DNA of 9,322 nt from CAXQRU01 sp964226685 (GTDB lineage Bacteria > Pseudomonadota > Gammaproteobacteria > Pseudomonadales > Cellvibrionaceae): positions 1 to 9,322 of the forward strand of contig CAXQRU010000178.1 in assembly GCA_964226685.1 (NCBI GenBank), in the 5' to 3' direction. The notes beneath the pieces were generated by a model. That model worked only from the letters and a program-made list of their open reading frames with translations, ran no database searches and was not told the DNA's origin. Each line of letters begins with the position of its first letter. Positions within the stretch are counted from its first letter, which is position 1. Positions 6,402 through 9,322 of this stretch are shown here, one piece after another. The translations under genes and the position numbers were made by a program.

Positions 6402-7418
6402 ATGACCAAAATCTCATCCATTATCGCCGGTGGCATAATGTTGGGTTTAACAACCATCGCCCAAGCGAGCACTTTGGAAAAAGTCATCGCTCGCGACAAG
6501 TTGATTTGTGGGGTTAATACTGGCCTCCTCGGTTTCGCACTTGAGGAAGACGGACAATGGAAAGGCTTAGATGTGGACTTTTGCCGTGCCGTATCAGCAG
6601 CCATATTTGGCACTCCTGATAAAGTTGAATTCAAGCCTCTCGGCGGTCCTCAGCGTTTCACTGCTTTGACTAGTGGTGAAGTCGATATTCTCTCAAGAAA
6701 TACCACCTGGACCATGACCCGCGATGCCACCCTTGGGGTCAGCTTTGTGGGAGTCACTTATTACGACGGCCAGGGCTTCATGGTAAAAAAAGACCTAGGC
6801 GCTAACAGCATTACCGATCTAACCGGCACCACGGTCTGCCTACAAAATGGTTCTTCCTCCCAGATAAACATGAAAGAATACTTTGAAGCTCAAGATTTAA
6901 TTTACGACGAAAAAAACTACCCCAATGCTGACGAGATTCGGGCTGCTTTCCAGCGCGGTGATTGCAATCTCATAACCTCTGACCAATCGCAACTATACGC
7001 TCAAAGAGCGCGTCTTCCAGACCCTCAAAACTATGTTGTACTGGATGATATTATTGCCAGAGAACCCTTGGGTCCTGCAGTCAGGCAAGATGATATCGCA
7101 TGGTTTACCTTAGTTCGCTGGGTACGCATGGCTCTTATTGAAGCCGAGTTTCTCAAAATTAACAGCACCAATGTCGACAGAATGCGAAGTGGCGGTGATA
7201 CCGCCCAAAAACGCCTAATGGGATCAGAAGAATCTGATGATATGGGTGCAAAAATAGGTTTGAAAAAGGATTGGGCATACAACATCGTCAAACTAGTAGG
7301 AAACTATGGAGAAATCTTTGAGCGCAATGTTGGCATGCAATCAAAACTCAAAATTTCTCGTGGCCTCAATGACTTATGGATTCACGGCGGCTTGATGTAT
7401 TCACAACCCGTCAAATAA
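6402..7418 (+). CDS. Amino-acid ABC transporter periplasmic substrate-binding protein (AapJ-like)
   Basis: This periplasmic binding protein of the general L-amino-acid family (AapJ type) captures amino acids for an inner-membrane ABC permease. It has 338 residues, the usual length. A signal peptide covers residues 1-22 (AQA before Ser23). The mature protein has the type-II fold signatures: LICGVNTGLLGFA (34-46), WKGLDVDFCRAVSAAIFG (52-69), FTALTSGEVDILSRNTTWT and VTYYDGQGFMV. These are characteristic of AapJ/BztA rather than polar-amino-acid binders such as HisJ. Later come CLQNGSSSQINMKEYF and the second-lobe segment REPLGPAVRQDD. AGGAG lies 6 bases before the ATG, the best ribosome site in the window. 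No permease or ATPase genes (aapQMP-like) follow, so the partner must be encoded elsewhere. Which amino acids bind cannot be told from sequence. Confidence 0.92.
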   Translation: MTKISSIIAGGIMLGLTTIAQASTLEKVIARDKLICGVNTGLLGFALEEDGQWKGLDVDFCRAVSAAIFGTPDKVEFKPLGGPQRFTALTSGEVDILSRNTTWTMTRDATLGVSFVGVTYYDGQGFMVKKDLGANSITDLTGTTVCLQNGSSSQINMKEYFEAQDLIYDEKNYPNADEIRAAFQRGDCNLITSDQSQLYAQRARLPDPQNYVVLDDIIAREPLGPAVRQDDIAWFTLVRWVRMALIEAEFLKINSTNVDRMRSGGDTAQKRLMGSEESDDMGAKIGLKKDWAYNIVKLVGNYGEIFERNVGMQSKLKISRGLNDLWIHGGLMYSQPVK

Positions 7419-7428
7419 ATAACTCAAA

Positions 7429-7449
7429 GAGGGCCTGACTAAGGCCCTC
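7429..7449 (+). terminator. Stem-loop after the binding-protein gene (no T-tract)
   Basis: GAGGGCC (7429-7435) pairs perfectly with GGCCCTC (7443-7449) around a 7-base loop TGACTAA, 11 bp after the stop codon. It is followed by CTCAAAAAC rather than a T-run, so termination may be weak or absent. It may instead protect the 3' end of the binding-protein mRNA, leaving some read-through into bioA. Confidence 0.6.
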
Positions 7450-7463
7450 CTCAAAAACATAAT
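7435..7463 (+). promoter_or_regulatory. Candidate sigma-70 promoter of bioA
   Basis: CTGACT (7435-7440) and CATAAT (7458-7463) match the -35 (4 of 6) and -10 (5 of 6) consensus with an ideal 17-bp spacer. Transcription would begin near 7470, only about 8 bases before the bioA ATG. That fits the complete absence of a Shine-Dalgarno sequence there. The -35 lies in the loop of the preceding stem-loop. No BirA-type operator palindrome was seen. Confidence 0.4.
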
Positions 7464-7477
7464 TCGCTCTGCATACC

Positions 7478-8749
7478 ATGTCCATCAACCTTAGTTTTGA
7501 CCGTCAGCATATTTGGCATCCCTATTCATCCATTACAAACCCTGGTCCTATTTTTCCTGTCGTTAGTGCCAATGGCGTTCATATACAGCTAGAAAATGGT
7601 CAAGAATTGATTGATGGCATGTCATCTTGGTGGTGTGCTTTACATGGGTACAACCACCCTGCACTCAACCAAGCGATCATAGAACAAACCCAAAAAGTCT
7701 CTCATGTCATGTTTGGAGGCTTTACCCACGAGCCTGCCATAAGGCTTTGCGAACATTTGGTTTCTTTAACACCTGATGGCTTGGACACCGTATTCTTAGC
7801 CGATACCGGCTCGGTATCCGTTGAAGTCGCTATAAAAATGGCGCTGCAATATTGGCATGGAACCAAGCCCCAAAAAAACAGACTCCTCGCCTTCAAGCAT
7901 GGCTATCATGGAGACACCTTTGGCGCCATGTCTGTTTGTGACCCATATACAGGGATGCACCACTTATTCAGTGATACATTGTCCAAACAAATTTTTATGG
8001 AGGCGCCACCCTTAGGTTATCAAGCAGAAGCTGATACCAAATGGCTAGATCAACTAGAAACGCTCTTTAAAAACCATCACCATACCCTAGCTGCCGCTAT
8101 TATTGAACCCATTGTTCAAGGGGCTGGCGGCATGAGATTCTACAACCCAATTTACCTATCGGCCCTCAGAAAACTTTGCCAAGAGTACCAAGTTTTACTG
8201 ATTGTCGATGAAATCGCTACGGGTTTTGGGCGAACTGGACAATGGTTTGGCAGCAATCATGCCCAAATCTGCCCTGATATCATGTGTGTGGGCAAAGCAC
8301 TCACTGGTGGCTATCTCACCCTAGCAGCCACCCTATGCACACAGCAGGTCGCTGAAACCATCTGCGAGCAAAATCCCGGAGTTTTCATGCATGGGCCAAC
8401 ATTTATGGGCAATCCATTGGCTTGCGCAGTTGCAGTGGCTAATCTAGAACTATTAATGAGCTGGCCTTGGAGAGAGCGAATCGCCGAAATTGAGCAAAAA
8501 TTACACACCGGATTAATGCCTTTAATTCATCACCCAGCGGTTGCTGATGTTCGCACCCTAGGCGCTATTGGCGTCATACAATTGCATGAACCGGTCAAAC
8601 TCATGGATATACAACCTAAGTTTGTCGAGGCCGGAATATGGCTCAGGCCCTTTGGCCGGCTCATTTACACTATGCCCCCGTTCATTATCAGCGACGTTGA
8701 GCTAGAACAACTCATTGCCGGGATAGTGAAGGTTTTGGGTGATTTTTAA
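7478..8749 (+). CDS. bioA: Adenosylmethionine-8-amino-7-oxononanoate aminotransferase (DAPA synthase)
   Basis: BioA is the PLP-dependent class III aminotransferase of biotin synthesis. It moves the amino group of S-adenosylmethionine to KAPA, giving DAPA, in the cytoplasm. The protein has 423 residues, close to E. coli BioA. The N-terminal FDRQHIWHPYSS matches the family start, which supports this ATG although no Shine-Dalgarno sequence precedes it. Key features are MSSWWCALHGYNHP with Trp51/Trp52 of the substrate pocket, the phosphate-binding ADTGSVSVEVA (108-118), HGYHGDTFGAMS (141-152) with Tyr143 stacking on PLP, LIVDEIATGFGRTG with Asp244, and VGKALTGGY with the Schiff-base Lys273. HGPTFMGNPLACAVA follows. 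SWW and HGYHG separate BioA from other class III aminotransferases. No bioB, bioF, bioC or bioD is adjacent, so the pathway is split in this genome. Expression is probably from its own promoter, with possible read-through from upstream. Confidence 0.95.
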   Translation: MSINLSFDRQHIWHPYSSITNPGPIFPVVSANGVHIQLENGQELIDGMSSWWCALHGYNHPALNQAIIEQTQKVSHVMFGGFTHEPAIRLCEHLVSLTPDGLDTVFLADTGSVSVEVAIKMALQYWHGTKPQKNRLLAFKHGYHGDTFGAMSVCDPYTGMHHLFSDTLSKQIFMEAPPLGYQAEADTKWLDQLETLFKNHHHTLAAAIIEPIVQGAGGMRFYNPIYLSALRKLCQEYQVLLIVDEIATGFGRTGQWFGSNHAQICPDIMCVGKALTGGYLTLAATLCTQQVAETICEQNPGVFMHGPTFMGNPLACAVAVANLELLMSWPWRERIAEIEQKLHTGLMPLIHHPAVADVRTLGAIGVIQLHEPVKLMDIQPKFVEAGIWLRPFGRLIYTMPPFIISDVELEQLIAGIVKVLGDF

Positions 8750-8780
8750 GAGATAATTTGCTCATATGCATCACAACTTC

Positions 8781-8789
8781 TGTTACAAT
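8781..8789 (+). promoter_or_regulatory. Extended -10 promoter for the SMI1/KNR4-like gene
   Basis: TGTTACAAT is a TGn-extended -10 with hexamer TACAAT (5 of 6). It is placed to start transcription near 8796, about 27 bases before the ATG. The only TTG-type -35 (TTGCTC, 8758-8763) is at 20 bp, too far to count. The palindrome GCCGGC (8791-8796) sits at the predicted start site. The leader has no clear Shine-Dalgarno sequence. Confidence 0.5.
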
Positions 8790-8822
8790 AGCCGGCTTTA
8801 AAATTTGAACATGTAGCCTGCT

Positions 8823-9284
8823 ATGCAAGATGTCATTGACACTATTCTATCAGCCAAAAAATCCATGGGATTTTTTGGTGAGCGACAACTCCTAGAGCGA
8901 GGAAAGCCTCTAACTGAAAAGGATCTGTCGACAACTGAGCAAAAATACAACTTCTCTTTCCCAGCAGACATTCGCCAATACCTATTGGCCTTGGGCTCTG
9001 GTAACGTCAATGAGTTTTACATCCCCCATACCCACATGATTCATCCCCTAGACAATCAAAGTGGCAAAATTTCAGGCTTTGTTGTATTTTCGAGCGATAG
9101 TGAAGGCAATTACTTTACTTTTGATCCCAAGCAAGAATCCAGCCCTATCTATTTTTGCAGCTATGAGCCACTGGGATACTGTGCCTGCGCCGATAACATT
9201 GAAGACTTATTGACCAAGTTCATTGCAAACAACTACGATATTCGTGCTATTACGCAGAAGCTAAAACTAGAGCCCCTTATTTAA
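8823..9284 (+). CDS. SMI1/KNR4-like domain protein, putative immunity protein
   Basis: This is a soluble 153-residue protein with no signal peptide or membrane segment. The stretch LTEKDLSTTEQKYNFSFP (30-47) followed by ADIRQYLLALGSGN (48-61) matches the opening helix and P-x-D-hydrophobic turn of the SMI1/KNR4 superfamily. FVVFSSDSEGNYFTFD (86-101) fits the family's central strands, and IYFCSYEPLGYCACADNIEDLLTKFI (109-134) its C-terminal strand-helix. Many bacterial members are immunity proteins paired with polymorphic or contact-dependent toxins, but others have no known toxin. No toxin lies upstream, and the sequence ends 6 bp after the stop, so a downstream partner cannot be judged. The ATG is the first usable start, because an in-frame TAG lies just upstream. 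The gene is complete despite sitting at the contig edge. Family assignment is by motif impression only. Confidence 0.72.
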   Translation: MQDVIDTILSAKKSMGFFGERQLLERGKPLTEKDLSTTEQKYNFSFPADIRQYLLALGSGNVNEFYIPHTHMIHPLDNQSGKISGFVVFSSDSEGNYFTFDPKQESSPIYFCSYEPLGYCACADNIEDLLTKFIANNYDIRAITQKLKLEPLI

Positions 9285-9290
9285 TTTCCC

Positions 9291-9322
9291 AGATCGGAAG
9301 AGCGTCGTGTAGGGAAAGAGTG
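9291..9322 (-). other. Illumina adapter remnant (right end)
   Basis: The sequence starting agatcggaagagcgtcgtgt is the reverse complement of the same Illumina read-1 adapter seen at the left end, here 32 bases of it. It is not genomic. The leading A is the ligation A-tail. The insert ends at 9290. Confidence 0.98.

Noticed and set aside
7429..7478. BirA operator or riboswitch before bioA
   Set aside because: No TTGTAAACC/GGTTTACAA-like dyad, and the space to the start codon is too short for a riboswitch.

Overview
This window looks like a stretch of ordinary gammaproteobacterial chromosome of moderate GC content. The evidence for that placement is a DUF2489 protein (a family found mainly in Gammaproteobacteria), a proteobacterial RmuC, MurI and BioA of enterobacterial-like architecture, and an AapJ-type amino-acid binding protein. 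An acetoacetyl-CoA synthetase and a secreted subtilase suggest a heterotroph that uses storage polymers, ketone bodies and protein. A marine Oceanospirillales-like or related lineage is a guess from gene content only. No mobile element, CRISPR array, tRNA or rRNA was seen.

The first 19 and last 32 bases are Illumina adapter sequence in inverted orientation, so the biological insert is 20-9290. The left edge therefore cuts the first gene artificially.

Layout: (1) 20-1354 (+), the 3' two-thirds of aacS (acetoacetate to acetoacetyl-CoA). (2) 1367-1450, a strongly palindromic, unexplained element between convergent genes. (3) 1480-1938 (-), a small membrane-anchored DUF2489 protein. (4) 1939-2105, a divergent control region with a short operator-like inverted repeat. 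(5) 2106-3938 (+), an exported S8 subtilase with a propeptide and a C-terminal beta-domain, in which the usual catalytic Asp is replaced by Glu. (6) 3929-5362 (-), rmuC, overlapping the protease gene tail to tail by 10 bp; its 3' end contains the protease's intrinsic terminator. (7) 5428-6210 (+), murI, divergent from rmuC across only 65 bp. (8) 6402-7418 (+), an amino-acid ABC transporter binding protein without adjacent permease genes. (9) 7478-8749 (+), a lone bioA just after a stem-loop that overlaps its candidate promoter. (10) 8823-9284 (+), a SMI1/KNR4-like protein, possibly an immunity protein.

The genes do not form one pathway. Strand switches and separate promoter or terminator signals indicate mostly single-gene transcription units. 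No clearly new multi-gene system is visible. The most unusual signals are the 84-bp structured element, the Glu-for-Asp protease, the terminator embedded in rmuC, and the compact promoter arrangements at bioA and rmuC/murI. No gene-free stretch exceeds 300 bases.
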